A model generated the notes under the pieces. That model made no database searches, was not told the DNA's origin, and saw nothing but the letters and a program-made list of their open reading frames with translations. A program made the translations under genes and the position numbers. Positions 25,640-34,675 of a stretch of 64,000 nucleotides of DNA are shown in pieces; within the stretch, counting starts at the first letter, position 1, and each line of letters begins with the position of its first letter. The stretch covers positions 7,371,270-7,435,269 of the forward strand of contig NZ_CP045997.1 of NCBI RefSeq assembly GCF_010233585.1, in the 5' to 3' direction. This DNA is from Spirosoma endbachense. Its GTDB lineage: Bacteria; Bacteroidota; Bacteroidia; Cytophagales; Spirosomataceae.

Positions 25640-27010
25640 TTATTTAGCGTCATTAACCTGATCGGCCCAATTGAAACGATCGCTCGGCGAGAATTTCCAG
25701 GGAGCCATGTTATTCTCAATATTACTGAACATGGCATTCCAGGAAGCGGGAGCCTGTGATTCTTCCATAACCCGATAGCGCCGTAATTGCAGGATTATAT
25801 CCAGCGGATTAATATTGATCGGACAGGCATTTATACACGCCTGACAGGTGGTGCAGGCATTGAGTTCTTCGGCTGTTATGTAGTCGTTCAGGAGTGATTT
25901 ATCGTCTTTATATTCATTACCATGCGTTTGCCAACCGCGCTGAATCTCCTCCAGGCGATCACGTGTGTCCATCATGATCTTACGGGGCGACAGCTTTTTA
26001 CCCGTAATATTAGCTGGGCAGGCGGCCGTACAGCGACCACACTCCGTACAGCTATAGGCATTCATGAGGTTAATCCATTTCAGATCCTGCACGTCCTTAG
26101 CACCAAATCGGCCTACCTCAACGGGTTGTTCACCGTTGTCATTGACCTGTGATCCATCGGTAGTGACGGGCAATCCCAGGGCAAGTTGGACCTCTTTAGT
26201 AATTTCGGGCATGTTCTGCATTTCACCTTTTGGCTGAAGATCTGAAAAATAGACGTTCGGAAAGCCAAGTGCAATGTGCAGGTGTTTCGAGTAGGTAACA
26301 TAGATCGCAAAGGCCAGAATACCCAGAATATGCAGCCACCAGGCTGTGCGTTCATAAGCTACCAGAGCCATATCGCTGAAAGTCAAAAAGAGAGGCTTCA
26401 GGTACTGACTGACTAAAAAATCAGGAACAATACCCTGTAGCTCACCATAATGCCCTACGCCCCGATCGCGTAATACGCTGTCAGATGCATTCCAGGTCAG
26501 GAAGGCAATCATCAAAAAAATTTCGGCCGTCAGAATAAGGGTTGCGTCAGAAATCGGCCATCCTCGCAATTCACGGTGTCGTTCAGCCTGTAGACGGCTA
26601 ACCCGTGCAATAAACCGACGGCACAGAAATACAACACAGACCGCCAGGACCCCAAAGGCAAGAACCTCAAATACATCGATCAGGATCGGATAGATGGGCG
26701 TAATATAGGGAGCAAACAGCCGATGCGTGCCCAGAATACCATCTAAAATAATTTCCAGAATCTCAAGATTGATAATGATAAATCCGGCGTAGATAACAAA
26801 ATGCATACTGCCAACCAGCAGATTGGTAAACATCTTTTTTTGGCCAAATGCCACCAACAGCATTGTTTTTAATCGTTCGTCGGGGTGGTCAAAGCGATTC
26901 TCTGGCCGACCAAGTTTAATCGCCCGTGAAATGAGTTGAATTCGTTTGGTTATGAACCAGGCCGTCGCAGCCAGAGCAGCGACGAATAAAATTTGTTGAA
27001 ATATTTCCAT
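25640..27010 (-). CDS. Membrane Fe-S protein, HdrC/NarI-like partner
   Basis: A 456-residue protein when started at ATG 27010 (MEIFQQILFVA); the open frame extends 32 codons upstream into the tRNA promoter region. The N-terminal half has about five or six membrane segments with a NarI/gamma-type arrangement. The C-terminal half carries two ferredoxin motifs, CTECGRCTAACPANI and CTTCQACINACPINI. It probably links membrane quinones to the adjacent CCG-domain protein. It is divergent from the tRNA-Phe gene. Confidence 0.88.
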   Translation of the reverse strand: MEIFQQILFVAALAATAWFITKRIQLISRAIKLGRPENRFDHPDERLKTMLLVAFGQKKMFTNLLVGSMHFVIYAGFIIINLEILEIILDGILGTHRLFAPYITPIYPILIDVFEVLAFGVLAVCVVFLCRRFIARVSRLQAERHRELRGWPISDATLILTAEIFLMIAFLTWNASDSVLRDRGVGHYGELQGIVPDFLVSQYLKPLFLTFSDMALVAYERTAWWLHILGILAFAIYVTYSKHLHIALGFPNVYFSDLQPKGEMQNMPEITKEVQLALGLPVTTDGSQVNDNGEQPVEVGRFGAKDVQDLKWINLMNAYSCTECGRCTAACPANITGKKLSPRKIMMDTRDRLEEIQRGWQTHGNEYKDDKSLLNDYITAEELNACTTCQACINACPININPLDIILQLRRYRVMEESQAPASWNAMFSNIENNMAPWKFSPSDRFNWADQVNDAK

Positions 27011-27092
27011 TCGTTTAGGGACTTGTTTCGCCTGATAATCAGCAAAGTGATTCGGTAAACGGTACTTTAATAAAAAAAAACTCGTCAATATG

Positions 27093-27122
27093 TTGCAAAA
27101 CCGCACTAACCACGTACTTTTG
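27093..27122 (+). promoter_or_regulatory. Bacteroidetes-type promoter of the tRNA-Phe gene
   Basis: TTG at 27093-27095 and the -7 box TACTTTTG at 27115-27122 are 19 bp apart. They match the Bacteroidetes consensus TTG-N19-TAnnTTTG and place the start a few bases before the tRNA at 27135. Confidence 0.75.
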
Positions 27123-27134
27123 CACCCACGTTTA

Positions 27135-27210
27135 GGTGATGTAGCTCAGTTGGTAGAGCAAAGGACTGAAAATCCTTGTGTCGGCGGTTCGATTCCGTCC
27201 ATCACCACCA
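27135..27210 (+). tRNA. tRNA-Phe (GAA)
   Basis: A full 76-nt cloverleaf. The acceptor stem GGTGATG pairs with CATCACC, the discriminator is A, and CCA is encoded. The anticodon arm AAGGA-CTGAAAA-TCCTT gives the anticodon GAA, and the T arm contains TTCGATT. It has its own promoter and is followed 10 bp later by a T-rich terminator. Confidence 0.97.
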
Positions 27211-27220
27211 CCTTAACGTA

Positions 27221-27248
27221 AGCCTTTCCAATCGGAAAGGCTTTTTTT
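27221..27248 (+). terminator. Rho-independent terminator of tRNA-Phe
   Basis: AGCCTTTCC (27221-27229) pairs with GGAAAGGCT (27234-27242) across a 4-nt loop and is followed by TTTTTT. It is one of the classical terminators with a T-run in this window. Confidence 0.9.
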
Positions 27249-27533
27249 ATTGTCTTTATAGCTCCCGTTAATTTCGGCAATTAGCTTCCTTCTCCACAAA
27301 TTCAGATCATCGACAAATAGTATGCGTGCATACTATTTGTCGTCTTGGCAAAGATACTGCTTTCCATAAATCTTACAAGTAGAAGGATGGGTTGTTTTGG
27401 ATTCTACGCCTATAGAACCGTATAATTCTCACACTATCTCGCCCTTATGTAAGAATATCTTTTGCTCATAATTAATGTAAATCAGCGATATGTAACTTTA
27501 TTTGCATTTTTTAGCTATTAATCCACCAAACGT
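27249..27533. other. Intergenic region with a 32-bp palindrome
   Basis: Between the tRNA terminator and the DUF2279 gene lies CGACAAATAGTATGC (27311-27325) with its exact inverse at 27328-27342, separated by only 2 bp. Such a tight dyad suits a protein-binding site as well as a hairpin. The promoter of the DUF2279 gene should also be here; TAACTTTA near 27492 is a one-mismatch -7 box. No gene was found. Confidence 0.5.
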
Positions 27534-28424
27534 TTGAAAGCTCTATTTTTAGTAGCTGTTCTAAATGCGTCATTCCCTGACTCTTTACCTGTTTTACCTG
27601 ATAGTAGTCAGATTCGCATTCGTATACCGAAAGCAGGCTGTTTATGGGCCGTAGGAGGAACGTCATTACTCACGCTTGGGTCTACGTATGTCTATCTTGA
27701 ACGAACATGGTGGAATGGGGGGGGTGTCCCTTTCCATTTCGATAAAGGACGGGATTTAACGTATGCCAGTGGCCTCGATAAAGTTGCTCATCTGGCAGGT
27801 GGTATTTTTGTTTCAGAAGCTTACTACAATGCGTTTCGCTGGGCTGGTGTTGCCCAAAAGAAAGCCGAATGGCTGGCATTGGGATCGGCAGCTTTCGTGG
27901 AATTGGGTATTGAGCTGAAAGACGCCTATTCGCCAACCTATGGCTTCAGCTGGCGAGATGTTGCAGCTGGCACACTTGGTGGCTTCTGGCCGATGGCACA
28001 ACACCGATCGGGATTTCTGCGGGATTCACAGTGGAAGGTTAGTTACTGGCAAAAGACATCAAAATATTTCGACGAGCGCGGTATTCCCCGACAACGATTC
28101 TCCATTGACGATTATCTGAATCAGACGTACTGGCTCTCGTTTTCGCCCGAACATTTCGGTGGTCAACATTGGCGGCAAATTTGGCCCGACTGGCTACAAT
28201 TATCAATTGGTTTGGGGTTGGAAGCCGAAAGCTGGAGCATCCGCCACGACGGTCTGGGCGGGCGACACGAATGGTATTTATCCACCGATATAAACCTGAT
28301 TAAGCTTTTAAAACCTCGTAGTACAGCCACCCGATTACTGCTGGGAATAATCAAATATATAAAGATTCCAACGCCCACTTTACAAATTGGACCGAAAGTA
28401 CACTGGCACTGGCTTTACTTCTGA
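27534..28424 (+). CDS. DUF2279-family protein, probable outer-envelope lipid/membrane protein
   Basis: A 296-residue protein with TTG as its start (the ORF has no suitable ATG before the signal-like MKALFLVAVLNASFP). The family signature GLDKVAHLAGGIFVSEAYYN, ALGSAAFVELGIELKDAYSP, FSWRDVAAGTLGG and DDYLNQTYWLSFSP is typical of DUF2279 proteins of Bacteroidetes, whose function is not known. It probably sits in the periplasm or envelope. Its 3' end overlaps the convergent MutS-like gene by 10 bp. Confidence 0.8.
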   Translation: MKALFLVAVLNASFPDSLPVLPDSSQIRIRIPKAGCLWAVGGTSLLTLGSTYVYLERTWWNGGGVPFHFDKGRDLTYASGLDKVAHLAGGIFVSEAYYNAFRWAGVAQKKAEWLALGSAAFVELGIELKDAYSPTYGFSWRDVAAGTLGGFWPMAQHRSGFLRDSQWKVSYWQKTSKYFDERGIPRQRFSIDDYLNQTYWLSFSPEHFGGQHWRQIWPDWLQLSIGLGLEAESWSIRHDGLGGRHEWYLSTDINLIKLLKPRSTATRLLLGIIKYIKIPTPTLQIGPKVHWHWLYF

Positions 28425-30226
28425 AGAGCATCGATTTCAATACCAATTGCCTGCATTAGCTGGCTGGCATTGAAGCTCTCACAGATACCATTACGAAGTT
28501 TATAATCGAACAATAATTCGCCATTGTGAAGATCGGACTGAAAATGGTAGTTTCGGACAAAATCGCTCGAATCTGTAAGCTGTCCGAGTTCAAGATCATG
28601 CGTCGATACAAAACCCGATGCCGTTGTGCGGTGTAGTTGTCTGATCAAGGCTTCTGCTCCCCGATGTCTATCGGCGGAATTGGTCCCCTTCAGAATTTCA
28701 TCCAGGAAATACAATACCGGCAGGCGGGCCGTTGGTTGCTTTGACAGGCTGATAAGCGTCTGTAATCGTTTTAATTCAGCGTAGAACGACGATGTGCTCT
28801 CTTCGAGTGAATCCTGCGTACGCATACTCGTAAACACCCGTACAGGCGAGCAAACAAACCCTTCTGCGCTCACGACTGCACCTGCCAGAGCCAGCACAAC
28901 GTTTGCCCCAACGGTACGCAGGAACGTGCTTTTCCCCGACATGTTCGAGCCCGTGATCAATATAGTTTGTCCATTGCCGGTTAGAGCGAGGGAGTTAGCA
29001 ACACTTCGGTCGGGTGGCAGCAGGGGGTGAGCTGCCGATTTTATATCCAGAATAAATTGACCATCAATAATATCTGGTGTAGCGTAAGTTGGGTGCGCAT
29101 ACGAAAACCCAGCCAGACTATTAAGTGCTTCGAGCTCGCCCAATGCATCGAACCAGCGGCTGAGATGGGGGCCGTGTTCGTTTCGCCAACGCTCAAGCCG
29201 GAACAGGTAATGAACGTCCCACAAGGTAACAATACCAAAAAGCAGGTAGAAATAGGGATTACGTCGGTAGTTCAGTCCTTCTGTCAGTTGCGATAGTTGC
29301 CCAATTGCTTCCGAGGCCAACTGATCGGTTGATTTTAAGGCTTCCCCAATGGCCTGTAGCCGTAAGGCTTCACCCTTCAGTTGTTCAGCATGTTGAAACA
29401 AAGACCTGAATGATCGTAATGCAGCCGAAATCTCGAATGTCTGTTCACTTACTTCCTTCGCTCGCGCCGACGTTTGACTTAGCACTCCGCCATGAACGGC
29501 CAACGCAAGCAGCACAGCCAGGCCGGGTAAATAGCCCATTAGCCAGGCCACGAATAAACCTAGTGTAATCGCTGGGAATAAAAACCGTACACTATTGAGA
29601 TAAGCCGGTAAAGGCGGAACGTCGGCCGTTGCCCATTTCACAAGCGCTTCCGGCGAGCGTGTAATCGTTTCTTCTGAATAGGCTAAAGCCTCAACCTGCT
29701 GTCGCCAATCGAGTTTTGTCTTTAGCTCAACCGATGCGAGTTGTCGAAGCCTGACTGCATCGGGACCGGCAGGCGTCTGAAGCCATGACGCCAGCCGATT
29801 CTGGCCCTCGTAGGTATGGGTGCGATTAAGCAACCGAAACAACGAATGTTTGCCGAAGACGTCCAGATCACCCGAGTAGAAATGGGTTGGATTAGCAAAC
29901 TGATCTCCGGATTCTGGCCTTAAATACTGTCGTTTGAGCCGAGCGACTTCATCCTGATTAACAAAGGCCAGATGATGATTCAGGTTACGTTCATTGCGAA
30001 TTGACTGGTGCTTTTTTAGCAGAAACAGAAAACCTGCCAGGCCAATCAGGAGGCTTACGGCGGCTCCCAATTGCTGATCGATCCGAATTAGTAACCAAAC
30101 GACGATAATACTGCCCACAAACCAGACAAGGCGCCAAAATGCCAATTGATTGTATTGTTGATGAGCAACCTGTTCGGCTTTAATAAATTGTTGTTGTCGT
30201 TCCTGAAAGGTATTTTCAGTGGTCAT
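28415..30226 (-). CDS. Membrane-anchored MutS-family ATPase
   Basis: A 603-residue protein. Two hydrophobic hairpins occur (about 28-70 and 200-250), which MutS1 and MutS2 lack. The C-terminal third is a MutS domain V ATPase with Walker A GSNMSGKSTFLRT, the signature region SMRTQDSLEESTSSFYAEL and Walker B VLYFLDEILKGTNS. The mismatch-recognition domain and the Smr nuclease are absent, so post-replicative repair is unlikely. A role in DNA handling at the membrane is possible but unproven. It follows the Fur gene on the same strand, after a T-rich terminator. It overlaps the DUF2279 gene tail to tail. Confidence 0.85.
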   Translation of the reverse strand: MTTENTFQERQQQFIKAEQVAHQQYNQLAFWRLVWFVGSIIVVWLLIRIDQQLGAAVSLLIGLAGFLFLLKKHQSIRNERNLNHHLAFVNQDEVARLKRQYLRPESGDQFANPTHFYSGDLDVFGKHSLFRLLNRTHTYEGQNRLASWLQTPAGPDAVRLRQLASVELKTKLDWRQQVEALAYSEETITRSPEALVKWATADVPPLPAYLNSVRFLFPAITLGLFVAWLMGYLPGLAVLLALAVHGGVLSQTSARAKEVSEQTFEISAALRSFRSLFQHAEQLKGEALRLQAIGEALKSTDQLASEAIGQLSQLTEGLNYRRNPYFYLLFGIVTLWDVHYLFRLERWRNEHGPHLSRWFDALGELEALNSLAGFSYAHPTYATPDIIDGQFILDIKSAAHPLLPPDRSVANSLALTGNGQTILITGSNMSGKSTFLRTVGANVVLALAGAVVSAEGFVCSPVRVFTSMRTQDSLEESTSSFYAELKRLQTLISLSKQPTARLPVLYFLDEILKGTNSADRHRGAEALIRQLHRTTASGFVSTHDLELGQLTDSSDFVRNYHFQSDLHNGELLFDYKLRNGICESFNASQLMQAIGIEIDALQK

Positions 30227-30237
30227 ATCGGTACTAC

Positions 30238-30266
30238 AAAAAAATCGGCAGTGTCTCCACTGCCGA
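30238..30266 (-). terminator. Rho-independent terminator after the Fur-family gene
   Basis: TCGGCAGTG (30245-30253) pairs with 30258-30266 over a 4-nt loop. Read on the minus strand it is followed by seven T (30244-30238). It lies between the Fur gene and the MutS-like gene, only 12 bp before the latter's ATG. Confidence 0.8.
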
Positions 30267-30331
30267 CGGCGAGGGTATATATTCTTAAAGCCTTATTCGT
30301 ATTTTCTACTACTTTGAACGATGGTGATTCC

Positions 30332-30748
30332 TTACTTATTACAATCCAGACAAACACCCTGAATCAGCAAATTCATCTCCTTCCGGTCATAACCTTCCGG
30401 CAAGGCAATGGCTGGAATCCGAACCTGATCTAAACAGGTTGTCTGCCCGCACGCTTCGCATTTGAAATGAACATGGTCATGGTGATGATGGCCGTGGGCA
30501 CAGGTCTCGCGGCATAGGGCATATTTTGTTCCACCCTCATCATCGAGAACTTTATGTAGTAATCCTTTATCCAGAAACGTTCGTAGCGTCCGATAAATCG
30601 TTACGCGGTCATGGTCAGGGCCAAGACCGTTTTCGACATCATTATGCGCCAGTGCATGACCAGCGTTCAGAAACAAATCCAGCACTTCCTCCCGGCCATT
30701 TGTATGCCGAAGGTTAAAGTCTTTCAGGGTTTTCGCTGCTAAGGCCAT
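30332..30748 (-). CDS. Fur-family metal-dependent repressor
   Basis: A 138-residue regulator. The winged-helix part includes HTNGREEVLDLFLN and DRVTIYRTLRTFLDKGLLHK. The metal-binding C-terminal half contains the His-rich loop HGHHHHDHVHFKC, the zinc cysteines CEACG and a final CLDC. It should bind DNA when loaded with metal; whether it is Fur, Zur or PerR cannot be told. An inverted repeat TTTACC-N10-GGTAAA lies upstream and may be its own operator. Confidence 0.9.
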   Translation of the reverse strand: MALAAKTLKDFNLRHTNGREEVLDLFLNAGHALAHNDVENGLGPDHDRVTIYRTLRTFLDKGLLHKVLDDEGGTKYALCRETCAHGHHHHDHVHFKCEACGQTTCLDQVRIPAIALPEGYDRKEMNLLIQGVCLDCNK

Positions 30749-30769
30749 TTCCGTTCAGGGTTGGTCGTT

Positions 30770-30791
30770 TATTATTTACCGTGTATAATCG
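30770..30791. promoter_or_regulatory. Candidate operator upstream of the Fur-family gene
   Basis: TATTTACC and GGTAAACA flank a 10-bp centre near 30770-30791, forming a 6-bp inverted repeat (TTTACC / GGTAAA) about 25-45 bp upstream of the regulator start. It is suitably placed for autoregulation. Confidence 0.35.
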
Positions 30792-30806
30792 GTAAACAAC
30801 AAATGG

Positions 30807-32606
30807 TTATTCGATGGTTTCAAACTGCAATTTAACCAGATTCGCGTAGATCCCGTCTTCCTGAATGGCTAATTCATCATGTGTACCCGCTTCGGCAATC
30901 TGCCCTTCACGAATCACATAGATTCGATCTACCTTACGAATCGTAGCCAAACGGTGCGCAATAATGATCGTCGTTCGATTCTGCATCAGTTTGTCCAGTG
31001 CCTCCTGCACTAATTTCTCAGACTCCGCATCGAGCGAACTAGTTGCTTCATCGAGAATCAGAATAGCAGGGTCTTTCAGTATAGCCCGGGCAATGGCTAT
31101 TCGCTGCCGTTGCCCACCGGATAATTTAACGCCACGCTCGCCCACAATTGTCTGAAAACCTTCTGGGAATGAGTCGACAAATTGAAGGGCATTGGCTTTA
31201 CGCGCTGCTTCGCGCACTTCAGCTTCGGTGGCGCCGGGCTTACCGTATTGAATATTTTCCAGAATTGTGCCGCCAAAGAGCATGACTTCCTGAGGCACAA
31301 CGGCGATGTTTCTCCGCAGTTCGGTGATGTTAAAACTCGCCAGATTCCGTCCATCTACGGTAATCTGTCCGTTGGCGGTTGCGTAATAGCGCATCAACAG
31401 TTGTACAATAGTCGATTTGCCGGCTCCGCTTTTTCCAACGAGCGCAATCTTACGCCCGGTAGCCACATCGAGGGAAATGCCTTTTAATACTGGAATATCG
31501 GGTCTGGACGGATACGAGAATTGTACATCCTGGAATTGAACATGACCCTGTACGGGTACAAATAGTGGCAGTTCTTCGTTGGCGTCTACTTCTGACGGTT
31601 CTTCCAGAATTTCGAGAATCCGTTCTGATGCACCAATCGTTCGTTGTAGCTGAGCGTATAAATCGCCCATACCCGCCACCGAACCCCCAATAAATGTTGT
31701 ATAAACGATAAACGTCAGCAAGTCGGCAAAGGGCATTTCATTGGCCATTACCAACGAGCCACCGTACCACACCACACCGATGATTCCACCGAAGAGGGCG
31801 AAAATGATGAACGAAACGAAGACGCCCCGGAACTTAGCCGATCGAAGGGCTGTATCCACAACTTTATTTAAAGCCGTTCCGTAGCGATTGATCTCTATTT
31901 TTTCGTTCGTAAAGGCTTTAACGACATTTACGGATTGCAGTGTCTCTTCAACAATTACGTTAGCCTGTGCCAGCAGATCCTGTGCCTGCTTCGACAGCCG
32001 GCGAATAAACCGCCCGAAGAACATTGCGGCTACAATAATCATGGGAAACGTGGCCAGCATAAACAGCGTCAGTTTCCAGGAAACGTAGAAGATAATGGCC
32101 GTGCCAATGGTCAATGTTGCTACCTGCCGGAAAAGCTCGGCCAGTGTCAGCGTCAATACGTCCTGTAAAGACGAAACGTCGGCTGAGATACGGCTGGTTA
32201 ATTCGCCCACACGCCGTTGCTCAAAAAACGGAATGGGTAATGTAATGATCTTGCTATAGGTAGCCCGACGTACATCGGCCATTGCCCGCTCACTTACCTG
32301 CGAAAAAAAGTAAATACGGAAGAACGAGAAAATAGCCTGCGCCACCAGTACACCGACAAAAAACAGGGTTACCTGATTAAGCGTAAACGGCGATTTTCCC
32401 TGAATAACGCTCGTAATCTGTCCAATTAGCAGACCAAAGCTCATTGTCGTGCCCGTTGACAGCACCAGAAACAGAAAGCCAATTATATACTGAATTCGAT
32501 ATGGCTTTATGAACCGGAAAATGCTCAATGCTTTTTTGATACCTTCCCGGCTTAACTTTTTCTTATCTTCTTTACTGGCTTCCTCGCCAAAATTTCGTTT
32601 TGCCAT
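30807..32606 (-). CDS. MsbA-type ABC exporter, fused permease and ATPase
   Basis: A 599-residue half-transporter. Six membrane helices occupy about 35-330, including the coupling-region pattern RRVGELTSRISADVSSLQD. The nucleotide-binding domain has Walker A GKSGAGKST, Q-loop VVPQEVMLFGGT, signature LSGGQRQR, Walker B ILILDEATSSLD and the H-loop His in IIIAHRLAT. It should work as a homodimer that exports lipid-like or hydrophobic substrates from the inner membrane. The substrate is unknown. It is transcribed in the direction of the Fur-family gene, and GldB lies upstream. Confidence 0.93.
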   Translation of the reverse strand: MAKRNFGEEASKEDKKKLSREGIKKALSIFRFIKPYRIQYIIGFLFLVLSTGTTMSFGLLIGQITSVIQGKSPFTLNQVTLFFVGVLVAQAIFSFFRIYFFSQVSERAMADVRRATYSKIITLPIPFFEQRRVGELTSRISADVSSLQDVLTLTLAELFRQVATLTIGTAIIFYVSWKLTLFMLATFPMIIVAAMFFGRFIRRLSKQAQDLLAQANVIVEETLQSVNVVKAFTNEKIEINRYGTALNKVVDTALRSAKFRGVFVSFIIFALFGGIIGVVWYGGSLVMANEMPFADLLTFIVYTTFIGGSVAGMGDLYAQLQRTIGASERILEILEEPSEVDANEELPLFVPVQGHVQFQDVQFSYPSRPDIPVLKGISLDVATGRKIALVGKSGAGKSTIVQLLMRYYATANGQITVDGRNLASFNITELRRNIAVVPQEVMLFGGTILENIQYGKPGATEAEVREAARKANALQFVDSFPEGFQTIVGERGVKLSGGQRQRIAIARAILKDPAILILDEATSSLDAESEKLVQEALDKLMQNRTTIIIAHRLATIRKVDRIYVIREGQIAEAGTHDELAIQEDGIYANLVKLQFETIE

Positions 32607-32695
32607 TAGTAGTAATTCTTCTCGATGACCTCTGTATGAGTTGTCGTTATTTGGTCAAAAATATTGTTCGTTCAACGGTGGAAAAATGATATGAA

Positions 32696-33673
32696 TCAAT
32701 TGTCTTTTTGACCTTTATAACCTGATTGTTCAAAAATCTGCCGGGCGTCGGCATTACGCATTAACTCTGCAATACCAACGCTTGCCTGTTTGTCATGATA
32801 GCGCCCAACAATTCGCCAGCCTAACCAGCGGCCAATAGCACCGGGACAACCCTGCCCTATCTCGGCCGTAAATGGCCGTTCGTTCAAATATCGCTGTTTT
32901 ACCGCAGGATTCGTTTGGTATAATAACTGATTATCAATAAAATGCCCCCAGACCACATCCTGGGCATTAAACGTTTCGGTCAATTGTTTGTCTGAATATC
33001 CGATAACCAGACTGTCGGGCGTATTAGGCAGTATGGCTTTCGTAAATACGTAGCCTTTGCCATAATAGACCATATCGGCCAGCATCGTTTGGTCTGAGCG
33101 GGTCGTGGCATTGTATTTATCCGATATAGCAAAAATAATAGCCGGAACGATGTACTCTTTCTGGTAACGACGCAAAATATACTGTGGAAATTCAGGGCCT
33201 CGGGGGCGGTATTTAGAGGTTGGACCAGCGAAATAATCAATGCCTATAACGATCAGGCTATCGGTAATGACCAAATCCGGCCCGGCGAACCCCGTTACGA
33301 GCGTAGCGATTTTAGGTGAACGAAAATCAGGAAAGTCTTTTTTGATTTTCGTAAAGGCTTCGGCCAGTTGTTTTTTCAGGTCGTTCATGTCGCCAAATTC
33401 GGCTTCGACCTGTTTGTGTAATTCGTTCAACGCCGGATTCTTGATCCGGTTGGTCAATTCTCGGACGAGTGCCGTATCATTTCCGGCTCCATTCGCGTTA
33501 AAGTACAATTGAGCCACTGATGGATTCTGGTTCAGGAATGTCCGAACACCATCAGAAGACTTGGCCGAAAACAGTTGTTGGTCGAGTCGGATAAGCGTAA
33601 TGTCTTCGTTTTTTGTACACGAAGCCAACAAAAACAGGCAAAAAAGCCCTACAAGGGCCGTCCATAGTCGCAT
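32696..33673 (-). CDS. gldB: Gliding motility lipoprotein GldB
   Basis: A 325-residue lipoprotein starting at ATG 33673 (MRLWTALVG), with lipobox LLASC near residue 19. The conserved GldB body is visible: RLDQQLF near the start, TGFAGPDLVITDSLIVIGIDYFAGP, YILRRYQKEYIVPAIIFAISDKY, and IGQGCPGAIGRWLGWRIV near the end. In flavobacteria GldB is needed for gliding and for stability of the type IX secretion machinery. No gldC is adjacent here. A -7 box TAATTTTG on the minus strand (33706-33713) lies 33 bp upstream. Confidence 0.88.
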   Translation of the reverse strand: MRLWTALVGLFCLFLLASCTKNEDITLIRLDQQLFSAKSSDGVRTFLNQNPSVAQLYFNANGAGNDTALVRELTNRIKNPALNELHKQVEAEFGDMNDLKKQLAEAFTKIKKDFPDFRSPKIATLVTGFAGPDLVITDSLIVIGIDYFAGPTSKYRPRGPEFPQYILRRYQKEYIVPAIIFAISDKYNATTRSDQTMLADMVYYGKGYVFTKAILPNTPDSLVIGYSDKQLTETFNAQDVVWGHFIDNQLLYQTNPAVKQRYLNERPFTAEIGQGCPGAIGRWLGWRIVGRYHDKQASVGIAELMRNADARQIFEQSGYKGQKDN

Positions 33674-33705
33674 GAAACACACTGGTTTTCTGTATTGAAA
33701 ACGTG

Positions 33706-33713
33706 CAAAATTA
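33706..33713 (-). promoter_or_regulatory. -7 promoter box of gldB
   Basis: Read on the minus strand, bases 33713-33706 give TAATTTTG, an exact TAnnTTTG box, 33 bp upstream of the GldB start. It overlaps the start codon of the divergent beta-barrel gene. No clear -33 TTG was found. Confidence 0.5.
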
Positions 33714-34615
33714 TGAAAAAAGTTGCAGGGTTAAGTTTGATTTTGGTAACGCTGGTAACGATCAGCAGTTGGGCCCAGTCGTCATCGCCCGCACTCTACC
33801 AAATGAGAACGAAGGAATCGAGCGTAACAGAAAAACGATTCCGTAAAATTTTGGGTGACAATTACGACGGTCAGGACCAGAATCGCCGTGCTTATGACGA
33901 TGATCGCAAACGCCGGCGCAAAAAGCAACAGCAAAGCACCCAGGATACGGATGAAAACAATGGCTACGGATCAGGGCCCGATTATGCCTGGCCAACGCAT
34001 CTTATTGAAATGAGCATCCGGTTTGCTCCCTCACTCGATCTGAATACAGCTGAAGGTACCGGCAGCTATACCGGCTTCCGGAGCAATGGCGCGGGTGTTC
34101 GAATGAGTGTGGGCCCATCGCTGGATTATTTCTTTTTCAAGAATCGATATGCCTTTAGCACCGGTCTCTGGTATACGATCAAACGGTCAGGCTTTCAGAT
34201 GCCCGGCTCGTTTGGCCAAACCATCTGGAATCCTGGTGCACCGGAGAAAGAATCGATTTATAATCTTCAATACCTGCAAGTACCCTTAACCGTAAAGCTG
34301 TTTGCCAACAACATAGCACCCAACATGCGGTTGTATATTCAAACGGGTGGTTTGGTAAGCATAAAGCTGGCAGAAAGAGCGCTGGATCAGCCACGAAACG
34401 GGCTCTATCTGGCCGAAAGTGGTGGCGATCGTCGTCAGTATGGTTTCGGCGATGTTGAAATGCTGCTTGGGACGGGTATTCAGTATAAAATCAATCAGAA
34501 CAATGCGTTCAACATTGGTTTTAGTTACCAGCGTGGATTAATCAATGTGGCGCGGGGTAGTCAACTGGTTTCCAAGAACCGGGTTGTAGCTTTGGACTTA
34601 GGCTTTAAGTTTTGA
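33713..34615 (+). CDS. PorT-like outer-membrane beta-barrel protein
   Basis: A 300-residue protein started at ATG 33713, where a good signal peptide begins (MKKVAGLSLILV, cleavage near SWAQ). A basic, disordered segment follows (DDDRKRRRKKQQQ). From about residue 105 there are alternating-hydrophobic strands with glycine- and aromatic-rich turns, ending in VVALDLGFKF, as expected of an 8-12-strand barrel ending in Phe. This fits the PorT/OmpX-like 'porin family' of Bacteroidetes. Function is unknown; nearness to gldB is the only hint of a link to motility or T9SS. Confidence 0.75.
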   Translation: MKKVAGLSLILVTLVTISSWAQSSSPALYQMRTKESSVTEKRFRKILGDNYDGQDQNRRAYDDDRKRRRKKQQQSTQDTDENNGYGSGPDYAWPTHLIEMSIRFAPSLDLNTAEGTGSYTGFRSNGAGVRMSVGPSLDYFFFKNRYAFSTGLWYTIKRSGFQMPGSFGQTIWNPGAPEKESIYNLQYLQVPLTVKLFANNIAPNMRLYIQTGGLVSIKLAERALDQPRNGLYLAESGGDRRQYGFGDVEMLLGTGIQYKINQNNAFNIGFSYQRGLINVARGSQLVSKNRVVALDLGFKF

Positions 34616-34675
34616 GTTTTTGTCTTTCTAGCCAAAGAAACGACTTAAATTTTCCTTGGCCAGAAGGGCGAAACG

